Shown here: positions 17,132 through 26,681 of the stretch, in pieces | How the letters are laid out: every line of letters begins with the position of its first letter | Position numbering within the stretch: position 1 is the stretch's first letter | Assembly: GCA_948602995.1 (NCBI GenBank) | Contig: CAPEBR010000006.1 | Span: 62,001 to 126,000 of the forward strand | Reading direction: 5' to 3' | DNA from: an uncultured Dorea sp. | GTDB lineage: Bacteria > Bacillota > Clostridia > Lachnospirales > Lachnospiraceae | DNA length: 64,000 bases | Program-made: the position numbers and the translations under genes | The notes under the pieces: model-generated | Told to the model about the DNA's origin: nothing | Database searches by the model: none | Seen by the model: the letters and a program-made list of their open reading frames with translations, nothing else

Positions 17132-19035
17132 TACAGCACTTTCCTCCTCGTCTTTGGGCTATACGTCTCGAAAATTTGTTCAAAATTCACTGCGACACTG
17201 TCACTTGCCAGTCCGCTGTCACGAAATACAGCATAGAACGGATGTCTTTTCGCAATCTCCATCACAGTTTCTTCCGTTACATCTTTGTCAAAGCAGGCGA
17301 TCAGATAACCGTTTTCAACGGAAAATACTTTCTTTCCTGCGATTTCTTCTTCGCCAATTTTGCTTGAAAGTAATATGCCAAGGTCAAGCATCACCTGGAA
17401 AAGCAGATCTTCCGGTGTTCTGTCAGGCTTGATGTTATCTGCAAACAAGGACAACTGCTCTTGTTTATAATCTGTGGGTTTATAGTAAACATCTTCCATA
17501 TTGCTGCTGTCTACACGGAATACCCGAAAACCATAATCAATATCCCCTCCTGTTTCCTCTTTGATCTTTTTTCCCGCACAGCGGATACGTTCCTCACCAA
17601 TTTCACAGATGGTTCTGTACCCTGCTTTGTAGGCTTCTGACTTCACATCTGTCTCCTCGGGCAACTGAACCATGATAAACTTGCGATTACTACCGTCTTC
17701 TGCATTAAGTTGCATGACAGCATGAGCAGTGGTAGCAGAACCAGAAAAGAAATCCAAAACAATATCTTTGTTTTTTGTAACTTGCTTAATCAGACATTTC
17801 ATCAATGATATCGGTTTCGCATAGTTAAAAAAACCTTTTCCGTCAAATAAACTTGCCAAAGTTCTCGTTCCTTCAGTATTAAGGCCAACCATATCCATCC
17901 ATGATGAAAATGGATCATTCTCTGTCTTCAATTCTGACGCAAAACGCTTAAGCATAGGACGTTTTGACGTATCATTTGGAAAGATAACTCTATTATCTGC
18001 AATTAGTTCTTTCATTGATTCGGCAATATATGACCAAACACGATTATAATTGGGTTTATATATTTTTCCGGTTTTTGGATCAATTAAGTCATAAAATTGA
18101 TTTGGTCTTGCATCAGCATTCATTCCAACAGTTAAATCTCCCGTAGTCCAAGGACCTCGGGAATCATTATCTGGGTTTGAATAATTCTTATAGTCCTTCT
18201 TTTTGCCCCAAAAAGTGATTCCTGGGGTTTTACAAAAACATACAATATATTCATGATCAATAGAAATTAAGTGTTTATCCATCGAAGAGGAAGTTCGTCT
18301 TTTCCACACAAATGAGCCTATATAATTGTTTGCTCCGAATACCTCAAAACATACCATAAGAAGATTTTTATGCTCATTATCATCTATACTTATAAAAATA
18401 GCTCCATCATCATTCAACAAATCCTTGGCGATTCTTAATCTCGAATAAATCATATTCAACCAATCTGTATGAAAACGACCATTAGTTTCGTTATTGGTTC
18501 GCATATCAAAAAGCAGATTGCCATCTTCATCCCTCTGACCACTAATTTCCGAAAACTCCTCACTAGTAATAAATCTATCATCATCATAGACAAATGTATC
18601 CACTCCTGTATTATAAGGTGGATCAATATAGATCATCTTAACCTTGCCAAGATAAGTTTCCTGCAAAAGTTTTAGTGCATCAAGATTATCGCCTTCAATA
18701 TAGATATTCTCAGAATCAATACCTCCCCCTGTACCGTCACGCCCGACAGACCTCTCTCTGTCAAGGCGGAGTGTCTTTGCAATCGGTGCATTGGCAAGTA
18801 CTACCGACCTTTTCTTATCCGGCCAGGTAAACTGATAACGCTCCTGTGCGCCCTCCACAACCTGCGCAGAAATCTCCTGCCTGAGGACATCCGCATCAAT
18901 GGCACGTTCTATAATGGGTTTCCCGTCTTCCTCATACCCCGTGATCGTTTCAGTCACTGCATTCGGAAACATTGCAACCAGCTTCTTAAAATTCTCATCC
19001 GCTAAATTCGGTGTGTGCATTTTTAGTTTATCCAT
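17131..19035 (-). CDS. Type III DNA methyltransferase subunit Mod
   Basis: A 634-residue N6-adenine methyltransferase of the beta class: the catalytic motif DPPYNTG lies near residue 140 and the SAM-binding motif DFFSGSAT near residue 430, with the specificity region between. It methylates one strand of an asymmetric site and guides Res; the target sequence cannot be read from the protein. The start at 19035 (MDKLKMHTPNLADENF) is chosen because AAAGGAG stands 11 nt upstream; two earlier in-frame ATGs either overlap that site or sit too close to it. The type III fold and intact motifs make the call firm. Confidence 0.95.
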   Translation of the reverse strand: MDKLKMHTPNLADENFKKLVAMFPNAVTETITGYEEDGKPIIERAIDADVLRQEISAQVVEGAQERYQFTWPDKKRSVVLANAPIAKTLRLDRERSVGRDGTGGGIDSENIYIEGDNLDALKLLQETYLGKVKMIYIDPPYNTGVDTFVYDDDRFITSEEFSEISGQRDEDGNLLFDMRTNNETNGRFHTDWLNMIYSRLRIAKDLLNDDGAIFISIDDNEHKNLLMVCFEVFGANNYIGSFVWKRRTSSSMDKHLISIDHEYIVCFCKTPGITFWGKKKDYKNYSNPDNDSRGPWTTGDLTVGMNADARPNQFYDLIDPKTGKIYKPNYNRVWSYIAESMKELIADNRVIFPNDTSKRPMLKRFASELKTENDPFSSWMDMVGLNTEGTRTLASLFDGKGFFNYAKPISLMKCLIKQVTKNKDIVLDFFSGSATTAHAVMQLNAEDGSNRKFIMVQLPEETDVKSEAYKAGYRTICEIGEERIRCAGKKIKEETGGDIDYGFRVFRVDSSNMEDVYYKPTDYKQEQLSLFADNIKPDRTPEDLLFQVMLDLGILLSSKIGEEEIAGKKVFSVENGYLIACFDKDVTEETVMEIAKRHPFYAVFRDSGLASDSVAVNFEQIFETYSPKTRRKVL

Positions 19036-19051
19036 TAACTTCATGTCTCCT

Positions 19052-19492
19052 TTATGCATACAGATTGTATTTTCTCAAAACAGCAAAATCTTCTTGTAAT
19101 AGTTCAGCTGCCAAATCATTATTATCAATCAAGCCGTTATAATGTTTTATAGCTTGATGTATTCCCTTTAGAATAAGACGCGGTATTTCCTGCTCCAAAT
19201 TACTATATAACTCTTCATATGTTGCTTGTGATAATTGTCTGCCAAAAGGTACAGGGTACAATAAAAGAGGATTTTGTCCATTTTTATATGCATCTATCAC
19301 ATTGTCTTTTCGTACATTACGTATATATCGTATAATATCATCTTTCTTATTCATGAAATCTATCATGGTCTGAGGATAATTATTGCAATACTTAATCCCA
19401 TCTTCTATACTTTTATAAGTATCAGCCACATCAGGAAAGTTGAGATAATGCGACAAAATTTTGTAACACATATCATAAAATATCTTATTCAT
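19052..19492 (-). CDS. Unknown protein of the restriction operon (146 aa)
   Basis: A small, mostly helical protein (MNKIFYDMCYKILSHYLNF, then QTMIDFMNKKDDIIRYIRNV and LLLYPVPFGRQLSQATYEEL). I do not recognise a family. It starts within the last codons of the DUF4391 gene (8-nt overlap) and ends 16 nt before mod, so it is translated with them. Genes of this size between DUF4391 and Mod could be specificity, inhibitor or assembly factors, but nothing in the sequence decides this. An upstream in-frame ATG at 19546 would add 18 residues lying inside the preceding gene. Confidence 0.8.
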   Translation of the reverse strand: MNKIFYDMCYKILSHYLNFPDVADTYKSIEDGIKYCNNYPQTMIDFMNKKDDIIRYIRNVRKDNVIDAYKNGQNPLLLYPVPFGRQLSQATYEELYSNLEQEIPRLILKGIHQAIKHYNGLIDNNDLAAELLQEDFAVLRKYNLYA

Positions 19493-20111
19493 TTTTAAGA
19501 TCCTCCAATCTATTTTTGTAAACCTGCAACCGCTGATATAATTCAAACCGTTTTTTAGGCTGCTGTTCTTCCCATGCAGCAGCTTCAGTCTTTTTTATCA
19601 GTTTTTCCAGTTTGATTATCTGCTCCTGCATGGCAAGGCGTTCGTCAATCGAAATCCCTCCTGCACTCTTAGCGTGTTTTTCTGAAATAGCAATCTGTTC
19701 TATAAATGAATCCCATATCTCATCAAGAGAAAACCCTTGTGTTTTTAACTCTATGTCAACTAATAGCATCCATTCTGTACGGTACAGCTTACGATACCAT
19801 ATAGCCAGTTGTCCGTTGTCTTCATAGATAAGCTGAAAGATCAGCTTATGGGGATTCTGTTTTGCAATCGCCTCTATTATTTTTGCGTCAATTTCCTGCT
19901 TTTTTAGGAATAATGACAGTAGAAGTATTTCCTTTACCTCCGACTCTGCAACAAGATTCAGATTATCTTTCGTAAGACTGTTTTCCACAAATATTCTGTC
20001 CACGTCAGATACAAACCTCTCTTTAAGAACCTTTGTCAGCGGTAAGTGCCTATAAAAAGCCTCCTTCGGTATCCGTCTGTGTACAGCAGTTGCTGTTGGG
20101 AAATTTATCAT
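19485..20111 (-). CDS. DUF4391 domain protein
   Basis: A 208-residue protein matching the DUF4391 family: it opens INFPTATAVHRRIPKEAFY and holds FVENSLTKDNLNL, KLIFQLIYEDNGQLAIWYRK and TEWMLLVDIELKTQGFSLDE. The C-terminal third is a charged coiled coil (EQIIKLEKLIKKTEAAAWEE). DUF4391 genes usually sit directly after a SNF2-type helicase and before a type III Mod gene, as here; the biochemical role is not established. The start overlaps the helicase stop in an ATGA junction. Confidence 0.9.
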   Translation of the reverse strand: MINFPTATAVHRRIPKEAFYRHLPLTKVLKERFVSDVDRIFVENSLTKDNLNLVAESEVKEILLLSLFLKKQEIDAKIIEAIAKQNPHKLIFQLIYEDNGQLAIWYRKLYRTEWMLLVDIELKTQGFSLDEIWDSFIEQIAISEKHAKSAGGISIDERLAMQEQIIKLEKLIKKTEAAAWEEQQPKKRFELYQRLQVYKNRLEDLKNE

Positions 20112-23100
20112 TCAATCACCACCATAAAACAAATCAGTTCAAAATCATCAAGTCCCGAAAAAGCTTCTGAAAGGAAGGTTGTCTGACCATCTGAAAAAAA
20201 GCTGTCAATATCACCTTCATCTTTAGCCTCAATGATCGTCATAATGGAAGCTTCTAAAAGCCGTGACACCTTTTCCATATCCCTGCCATCGCGTGTTGAT
20301 TTATTAAAGATACCACATAATTTCTTATCTGGTATGGTTTTGCCTTTTGCAAGATGCCTCATTATATCCAGCGTATCCTTTGGCTGCAGATGTGTTGTAA
20401 CAGCCTCTCCATCCATACCAATATACACCATGTAAAATGGATGCAGTCTGTTCTTATTCTGAATATTAATCTGTTCATTCACATTTTTCAGAACAAATAT
20501 TACACCTGGCCTTTCCCCTTTAACCACGGCATGGATTCCAAAAGGAGCACGATCAATATTTTCATGCTCTTTCATATAAGCAAGCAAATCCATACGGAAT
20601 TCATTCAAACCTAAATCCATAATAGATACACCATTGGCCATATCTTCAAGGTCAACTACCTCTTCCTGTAATTTTTTCAACTGGCTTCGCCGGTATTCCA
20701 AATCACCTTTCTCCTCCTGATTAATCGGATCATCGTCACCTGTTGCAGTCATAACGGAAATCCGCATTCTTGTCTCCACTCTGGATTTCAGATTAATATA
20801 TTCATCTAAATCCAAATCCGGCCAAAAGTTTACAAGTTGAATTGCACTGTTTTTACTGCCGATGCGGTCAATTCTTCCAAAACGCTGTATGATACGAACA
20901 GGATTCCAATGTATATCATAATTCACACAATAATCGCAGTCCTGCAGATTCTGTCCCTCTGAAATACAATCTGTGGCGACTAATATATCTATTTCTGTCT
21001 TATCATTCGGGTACAATACATCTCTGTCCTTTGATCTGGGCGAAAAGCACGCGAGCACATGATTCATATCAGCCTTGAATTTTGGTATTGTAGTCTTTCC
21101 ATCAACAGAGCCTGTAACAAGCGCTGTATGGAGACCCAGCTCTGAAAGAGCCATCCTGCTTACATTCTCATATAAATATTCTGCCGTATCAGAAAATGCG
21201 GTAAAAATAAGAATTTTTTTGTTCCCTGGATTTATGGGAACCGCCGCTTTCTCCCGGATCACACGCAACAGTTCATTCAGCTTAAAGTCGTACTCCGGGG
21301 TAATATCCTCCACCATCAGGATCAGTTGCTCAAGATTTTCCAAATCCTCGTCAATATCCCGTTTCCATGAAATATAGTCCATATCATGCAGGTCAATCTT
21401 CACTTTCTTTCCTACACAGAAAAAGTCCGTGTTTTGATCATCGTCATCAAAATCTTCTGCAGATGCCGATAAATCCCCCGGTTCTTCAAAATTCCCGTTA
21501 CCATTTTCCATAAAGTCCTCAATAATGCGGGAAGTATCATATAAGTAATCATAAATACGGCGCACTGTCAGAAGGAACGAATGGACTGAGCTTTCCATAC
21601 GCTTCAGCAGATTAATACTCATAAGTCTTTGAATACCCAATTCTCGCCCTTTTCTAAAGTTTGCTGTTTCCCTTTCGTCCAAATACTTATGTAGTTTACT
21701 GGCATGAATATATATAGTTGGTGTGTATATAGTCAACTGTAGTTTCGAAAGCAGCTCAAAAACTTCTCTGTAATTAATGGCATTCAGACAGCTTGTCAGT
21801 TTTGGCCGCAAAGATATAGGACTATTTCTAACAGGGAATGTCCCTACATCCGACACTTCATAATATGTCTGAATGTGCTTTCTTGATCGCGCAATTGTCA
21901 CACTGTCCAATACTTCAAAGAAATCAAAGTCAAGCTGTGACAGCAGTGTTTCCGTAGTTCTTTTTCTTTCCGGCAGTTTGCACCAGGCATTATACACCTT
22001 TTGTGCCTGACGGAAGATCGTATCGATATCCGATTTGATATTCAGCTTCTCATTAAATCCTGATGGATCACCCTCATAAGCAAGCGCAAGCTGATTGCGA
22101 AGATCATAAAAACGATTATTCACCGGTGTTGCAGACAACATCAAAACCTTTGTCTTCACCCCTGGTTTTATCACGCGATTCATAAGCCGCATATAGCGGT
22201 TTTCCTTTTCTCCTCCCTTGCTGTTCGTACCGTTTCCATTACGGAAACTGTGGCTCTCATCAATCACTACAAGATCATAGTTTCCCCAGTTGATACGGTC
22301 AACAGGCAGTCCGATTATTGTGTTTCCACTGTCTCTTGAAAGATCCGTATGATAAAGGATATCATAACGCAAACGATCCTCGGACAAAGGATTATTGATA
22401 AGGTTTCCGCGATATGTCATCCAGTTTTCAGACAGCTTTTTGGGACACAAAACGAGAACATTTTTATTACGTCCCTCGTAATATTTAATTACAGCGAGAG
22501 CAGTAAACGTCTTACCAAGGCCAACACTGTCTGCCAGTATACATCCATTATACTGTTCCAGTTTATTGATTATTGCGAGAGCAGCATCCTTTTGGAAATG
22601 AAACAGTTTATTCCAAATAATACTGTTCTTAAAACCGGTTGCTTCATTCGGCAGTATATCCTCCGATATATCTTCTAAAAACTCATTGAAAATATTATAA
22701 AGTGTCATAAAATAGACAAGTTCCGGTGAGTTTTCCTGGTAAACTGCCGAAATCATATCAACAACCTCTTCCGTGACATCGGAAAGTTTATCCACATCAT
22801 TCCAGACAGAATCAAACATACGCAAAAACTCCGTACTGGCAGGATTCTCCATACGTGTAATCATATTTGTCAGATTATTTCCACGCTCACAGCCCAGGTC
22901 AACCGTTGTAAATGTATTCATGGGCGAATATACGTAAGAATCAGCCTCACCGTCAATAACAAGGAAATGATTCATCCCTTCGCGAGTGGTATTTGTCTTA
23001 AAATGTGCTTTTCGCCTCATCCACTGTGCACATTCCTTTGCTACAGCTTTCTGCTTTAATTCATTTCTCAGACGGACCTCGAATTCTGTACCATAGAGAC

Positions 23101-23341
23101 TTTTCTCACGCTTTAAGCGCGGAATATAAAACTCCCTGCGCTCCTTCGGTGTGTTTTCTGTAACAAAAGTCGGCGTTGTAAATATAAAGCGAAATTCATC
23201 ACACGATTCTAGCTGTGCCTTTAATTCCTGGTAGGCATAAATCGAAAAACAGGCGGCTGCAATGGAAATGCGGCTGCCAGGCTCTATCTTATTCTTCAAA
23301 TCGTCCTTAATCACCTTTGTGGTATTATTAAAAATTTCCAT
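20108..23341 (-). CDS. PLD-like N-terminus + SNF2/SF2 helicase of the restriction-like operon
   Basis: A 1077-residue protein. The first ~200 residues resemble the PLD-like region found on this helicase type (RISIAAACFSIYAYQELKAQ; NHFLVIDGEADSYVYSP), but I do not see an intact HKD motif. The SNF2 core has LADSVGLGKTFTALAVIKY near residue 275, VIDESHSFRN, MLSATPVNNR, ILIFTAFSDTAEYLYENV and QRFGRIDRIGS. It would use ATP to move on or remodel DNA. It begins 39 nt after the small XRE regulator and overlaps the DUF4391 gene by 4 nt. The pairing with DUF4391, Mod and Res matches the 'restriction-like' (RL) arrangement as I recall it. Confidence 0.92.
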   Translation of the reverse strand: MEIFNNTTKVIKDDLKNKIEPGSRISIAAACFSIYAYQELKAQLESCDEFRFIFTTPTFVTENTPKERREFYIPRLKREKSLYGTEFEVRLRNELKQKAVAKECAQWMRRKAHFKTNTTREGMNHFLVIDGEADSYVYSPMNTFTTVDLGCERGNNLTNMITRMENPASTEFLRMFDSVWNDVDKLSDVTEEVVDMISAVYQENSPELVYFMTLYNIFNEFLEDISEDILPNEATGFKNSIIWNKLFHFQKDAALAIINKLEQYNGCILADSVGLGKTFTALAVIKYYEGRNKNVLVLCPKKLSENWMTYRGNLINNPLSEDRLRYDILYHTDLSRDSGNTIIGLPVDRINWGNYDLVVIDESHSFRNGNGTNSKGGEKENRYMRLMNRVIKPGVKTKVLMLSATPVNNRFYDLRNQLALAYEGDPSGFNEKLNIKSDIDTIFRQAQKVYNAWCKLPERKRTTETLLSQLDFDFFEVLDSVTIARSRKHIQTYYEVSDVGTFPVRNSPISLRPKLTSCLNAINYREVFELLSKLQLTIYTPTIYIHASKLHKYLDERETANFRKGRELGIQRLMSINLLKRMESSVHSFLLTVRRIYDYLYDTSRIIEDFMENGNGNFEEPGDLSASAEDFDDDDQNTDFFCVGKKVKIDLHDMDYISWKRDIDEDLENLEQLILMVEDITPEYDFKLNELLRVIREKAAVPINPGNKKILIFTAFSDTAEYLYENVSRMALSELGLHTALVTGSVDGKTTIPKFKADMNHVLACFSPRSKDRDVLYPNDKTEIDILVATDCISEGQNLQDCDYCVNYDIHWNPVRIIQRFGRIDRIGSKNSAIQLVNFWPDLDLDEYINLKSRVETRMRISVMTATGDDDPINQEEKGDLEYRRSQLKKLQEEVVDLEDMANGVSIMDLGLNEFRMDLLAYMKEHENIDRAPFGIHAVVKGERPGVIFVLKNVNEQINIQNKNRLHPFYMVYIGMDGEAVTTHLQPKDTLDIMRHLAKGKTIPDKKLCGIFNKSTRDGRDMEKVSRLLEASIMTIIEAKDEGDIDSFFSDGQTTFLSEAFSGLDDFELICFMVVIE

Positions 23342-23380
23342 TGTCTGTCACCGGCATCCTTCCTACTTATAATCATCTTC

Positions 23381-23590
23381 TCAATCTTCGTCCTTTACAA
23401 ATTCTACGATGTCTCCAATGTTACAGTCAAGTGCTGAGCATATTTTCATCAGAACTTCCATGCCCACATTTTCTCCTTTAGATAGCTTTGTTACGGAAGT
23501 CCAGCTGATTCCCGCCTGTGACTGCAGATCTTTCTTCATCATATCTTTATCAATTAATATTTTCCACAATTTTTTGTAACTTACTTTCAT
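23381..23590 (-). CDS. XRE/Cro-type small regulator of the restriction operon
   Basis: A 69-residue helix-turn-helix protein of the short Cro/C1 type (LWKILIDKDMMKKDLQSQAG, ISWTSVTKLSKGENVGMEVL, then ICSALDCNIGDIVEF). It opens the operon and most likely controls it, delaying or limiting nuclease expression as C proteins do for restriction systems. The start has AAAGGTGAAGACGCT before ATG. The 210 bp upstream are AT-rich and carry AAAAAGTCGATTTTGATTTTTG next to the gene, a possible binding site. Confidence 0.9.
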   Translation of the reverse strand: MKVSYKKLWKILIDKDMMKKDLQSQAGISWTSVTKLSKGENVGMEVLMKICSALDCNIGDIVEFVKDED

Positions 23591-23800
23591 AGCGTCTTCA
23601 CCTTTACAAAAATCAAAATCGACTTTTTAAAAATTAATGCCAAACATAAAATACTTCATGTATAAATAGTATTACAAATCCCCCTATTTTGCAAGTATAT
23701 CTCTGAAAACAAACGAATAATTCTTTTAATATTGCAGATAAACGATGTAGCCGATATTTCCGGCGTCTTGGTTTCAACAGTTATAGATATTTTTTGTTCA
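23591..23800. promoter_or_regulatory. AT-rich control region of the restriction operon
   Basis: No gene is seen. On the minus strand the stretch nearest the regulator holds repeated GATTTT strings; further up are TTTATACATGAAG and TTGTAATAC, possible promoter parts, but no clear pair with 17-bp spacing stands out. The operon promoter must lie here or inside the upstream ATPase gene. Confidence 0.35.
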
Positions 23801-25885
23801 CTATCTTTCCATTAATTTCATGCTGATCTCTCTTACTGAACCCAACTGCCTTTCAAACATAATATCCCATAAATCAAGACATTTTTCTGCAATTAGCTTA
23901 TTCGTTCCTTTTTCAGAATTAGCCGTCTCATCATATAAGGAAATAATTAACTTTGATAGCTCTTCCTCTATTCCCCATAATTCATCCATTTCCATCTGTA
24001 AAATATTTTCACACAACTTTATGATAATATCTGTATAATCAACAATAGAGAGTGCATTCTCCTCCAAATAATGAACAAATAACCAAACTATCCTTTTACT
24101 TATCTTCGAACTCATAACCTCGTGTAAAAACGTCCTGTCATCTTCCAGCTTAATATATTCTTTATCAAAAATTTGAATCACCGGAAATTCCAAATCAATA
24201 TTGCTGTTTATGCAACTGAGAATAATAGTCTTTGCCAACTCCCGGTATTCGTCTGAAACCATGTAAGGAATTGCCATTTCCAATACAGATTTTATTTGCT
24301 CTTCATTTAATGTTTCCACATTAGATATAATTTTTTCAAAGTTACCATGTTGTATATAAAATTCAATGACAGATTTCTCATGTAGTCCCGCAGCAATACT
24401 TTTTCGGCAAATCTGTTGAAACCAATTTTCAATTAAGTGGCTGGTAGTCAGGCAATCACTGTATGACTGTTCTTTTTCCAAATGTTGCCAAATATAGATA
24501 TTGCTTGGTATGCTTAGTAACATTTTCAACTTAATAGACAAGTTTTTATATTCTTCGCCAATTATTTTCCTGACTGTATTTTCATCAAAATTTCCTATAT
24601 TAACAATTGTCCAATCGCTTTCTTTAGATCCTTCCTGCTTAAATAACGAACCTATATGATTGTCATTTTCAAGATCATAACTTCTACAGACAAATACTAT
24701 AATTATTTTCTTTTCCCGCTCACGATTCAGATATTTCACCTGCCTAATTAATTCCATACATATGGAAATGGCCTCACTTGAGTTTGCCTGTGTCCATCTT
24801 AAAGCGTCCAACTGATCCAATACAATTACAGCTTTTTCATTCTTTGAAATACAATGAATCGCATAGGCAACTGAACCTGGCAGACCCAACTCCTGCCCCC
24901 ACTTTTCACAATTTCCCTTTGGTATTCTCCTGTCAAGTTTTATGGCAATATAAGGTATGTTTTTTCTTTCACAGTAATTTAAAATTTCTTCAGTACATCC
25001 GCTTTTTCCGTATCCTGCATTACCTGAAATAATAAATGGTTTTTCTTTTTCTATCGCATTTATACAACTGTTAAATTCCTCTCTATCTATTAATCCACCC
25101 TGTAGAGGCTTAAATGTTTCCCTGTATTCATAATTAATCTCCTCTATTCTTGGAGAAATTCTATCATCACCATCCCTAAGACGAAATTCTATTTTCTGAT
25201 TCTTCAAATAATCATATAGCATGGATTGCGTTATTTCTTTTCCCAATATATCTTTTGTAACTACAAATGAAACAAAAGCGTTATATACAGCACTTCTTTC
25301 ACTTATAAATAAAAACTGTATACTTTGATTTATAAGCTCCTGAAGCTCATATTCCGACATACGCTTATAATAGATTCTTTGTAAGTAATCTATACTTTTT
25401 AACACATCTTCATTTTTCTTAATATCCACCCCCATCTCTTTACAAAAACTTTCATAAAACTTTCGAAACTCTTTGCTGCTTTCCAAAATCTGAATATTAT
25501 AAAAATCCTCGGCTTTGCCACTCGTGTTATGTGCCCGATCATTTAAATCTACTAAAAAAGAACACTCCATTGGACTTACCAATGCAACCTTCCTATCATC
25601 ATTCCGATTCAACTGTATTTTCCAGGCGCTTAATATGTCTTTTGCTTTTAGATCAGAAATCCCCCAACTTATTTTACTGGCATTTCGCGCTTTACATTGC
25701 TGATGTTCTTTTATGCCTTCAAAAGTCGTTATAAGAATATCCGTTCCTATTTCATCTGTACCAAGTGCTTCCACTACAACACTATAATTTATTTCATTTA
25801 GAACTTTAAGAATCTCATAGATAATACAATTTGTTTCATATTGATTTCCTTTTTTATCTGCTCTTCCGCCTTTTTCTAATGGCAT
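23801..25885 (-). CDS. Avs/Cap4-like nuclease-NTPase (short form)
   Basis: A 694-residue protein. The N-terminus (GGRADKKGNQYETNCIIYEI, then EIGTDILITT and EHQQCKARN) has the layout of the Cap4/DUF4297-like PD-(D/E)xK endonuclease domain. Near residue 290 is a P-loop (IISGNAGYGKSGCTEEI) followed by a Walker B-like segment (AVIVLDQLDALRW), then helical sequence to the end (LDLWDIMFERQLGSVREI). Full Avs-type proteins add a long C-terminal sensor; this one ends early, so it may be a truncated or compact relative. The start at 25885 is chosen for its GGGAGGG site; a longer reading from 25942 has none. It is AT-richer than its neighbours. Confidence 0.7.
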   Translation of the reverse strand: MPLEKGGRADKKGNQYETNCIIYEILKVLNEINYSVVVEALGTDEIGTDILITTFEGIKEHQQCKARNASKISWGISDLKAKDILSAWKIQLNRNDDRKVALVSPMECSFLVDLNDRAHNTSGKAEDFYNIQILESSKEFRKFYESFCKEMGVDIKKNEDVLKSIDYLQRIYYKRMSEYELQELINQSIQFLFISERSAVYNAFVSFVVTKDILGKEITQSMLYDYLKNQKIEFRLRDGDDRISPRIEEINYEYRETFKPLQGGLIDREEFNSCINAIEKEKPFIISGNAGYGKSGCTEEILNYCERKNIPYIAIKLDRRIPKGNCEKWGQELGLPGSVAYAIHCISKNEKAVIVLDQLDALRWTQANSSEAISICMELIRQVKYLNREREKKIIIVFVCRSYDLENDNHIGSLFKQEGSKESDWTIVNIGNFDENTVRKIIGEEYKNLSIKLKMLLSIPSNIYIWQHLEKEQSYSDCLTTSHLIENWFQQICRKSIAAGLHEKSVIEFYIQHGNFEKIISNVETLNEEQIKSVLEMAIPYMVSDEYRELAKTIILSCINSNIDLEFPVIQIFDKEYIKLEDDRTFLHEVMSSKISKRIVWLFVHYLEENALSIVDYTDIIIKLCENILQMEMDELWGIEEELSKLIISLYDETANSEKGTNKLIAEKCLDLWDIMFERQLGSVREISMKLMER

Positions 25886-26006
25886 ATTACCCTCCCAAAA
25901 ACTTTTATAAAGTTTTCTACTAATAACTCTTTCCCGAGCCAAACTTTGGGTTATGCGATAACCTCAAACCGAATAGGTTCTCCGGAGCTGAAAGAAAACG
26001 CTTTTG

Positions 26007-26028
26007 GGATCTTGCTCTTGCAAGATCC
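26007..26028 (-). terminator. Hairpin at the methyltransferase stop codon
   Basis: GGATCTTGC and GCAAGATCC form a 9-bp perfect stem with a four-base loop directly at the stop codon of the methyltransferase gene. There is no long T run, so it may be a weak terminator or an mRNA-stabilising hairpin. Confidence 0.5.
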
Positions 26029-26681
26029 TATATTTTTACCAAAGGTGGCTTTGCAAAATCACACCTGGCTAGATTTTTCCTAACCAGTACATTGAGCCAC
26101 TTTTGACCTCGTCTGTGGCTTCTAACATCATAAGTCGTCCAAATACTTTCCTCTGTAAATATAGCAGCCTCTTCTAATAATTCCTCGAAGGTTTTTTCGG
26201 TAAAGTCAGTAAAATGCCTTCCTCCAACAATTCGTTCTTCTTCCCCATACTTCCATGAACAATAACAGATCCCGCCCGTTTTTAACGCCTCGCCAATTGA
26301 TCTCAATGTCTTCGACTGATTATCCTTTGAAACATGCAGCAACGATGCACATGCCCACACAGCATCGAATTCATTGGAGAACGGAATGTCTTCTGCCTTC
26401 ATTTCAAGTACCGGTATGTCCACCAATGATCTTGTCTGCGCACACATTGCAGGCGAAGGATCCACGGCCACAACATCATAACCTTTATCAGCAAAATATT
26501 TACTATCCCTACCGCTTCCACATCCTAGATCCAGTATTCTGCATCCTGGGGTAAGAAGTTTTTCAAATGGTCGGTATAGCTCAGAGACATCTGCATCTAT
26601 AGTTGATTCTATAAAAGCAGATACATTCTTTTCATAGTATTCTATTGTCTGGTTTATAGCTGATTTTTGCTTATTTTCCAT
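26028..26681 (-). CDS. Class I SAM-dependent methyltransferase
   Basis: A 217-residue Rossmann-fold methyltransferase. Motif I is ILDLGCGSGRDSKYFADKGY near residue 50, followed by VVAVDPSPAMC (acidic residue that binds the SAM ribose) and FDAVWACASLLHVS. The family is broad (UbiE/TehB-like) and the substrate, small molecule or protein, cannot be told. The N-terminal start lies inside the end of the HNH gene (28-nt overlap). It belongs to the same minus-strand group as the HNH and 184-residue genes. Confidence 0.85.
   Translation of the reverse strand: MENKQKSAINQTIEYYEKNVSAFIESTIDADVSELYRPFEKLLTPGCRILDLGCGSGRDSKYFADKGYDVVAVDPSPAMCAQTRSLVDIPVLEMKAEDIPFSNEFDAVWACASLLHVSKDNQSKTLRSIGEALKTGGICYCSWKYGEEERIVGGRHFTDFTEKTFEELLEEAAIFTEESIWTTYDVRSHRRGQKWLNVLVRKNLARCDFAKPPLVKI

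Noticed and set aside
20108..23341. DISARM or BREX system around the SNF2 helicase
   Set aside because: No DrmA/DrmB (DUF1998), PglZ, BrxC or BrxL-like gene is found; the presence of Mod, Res and DUF4391 fits a type III restriction-like set better.
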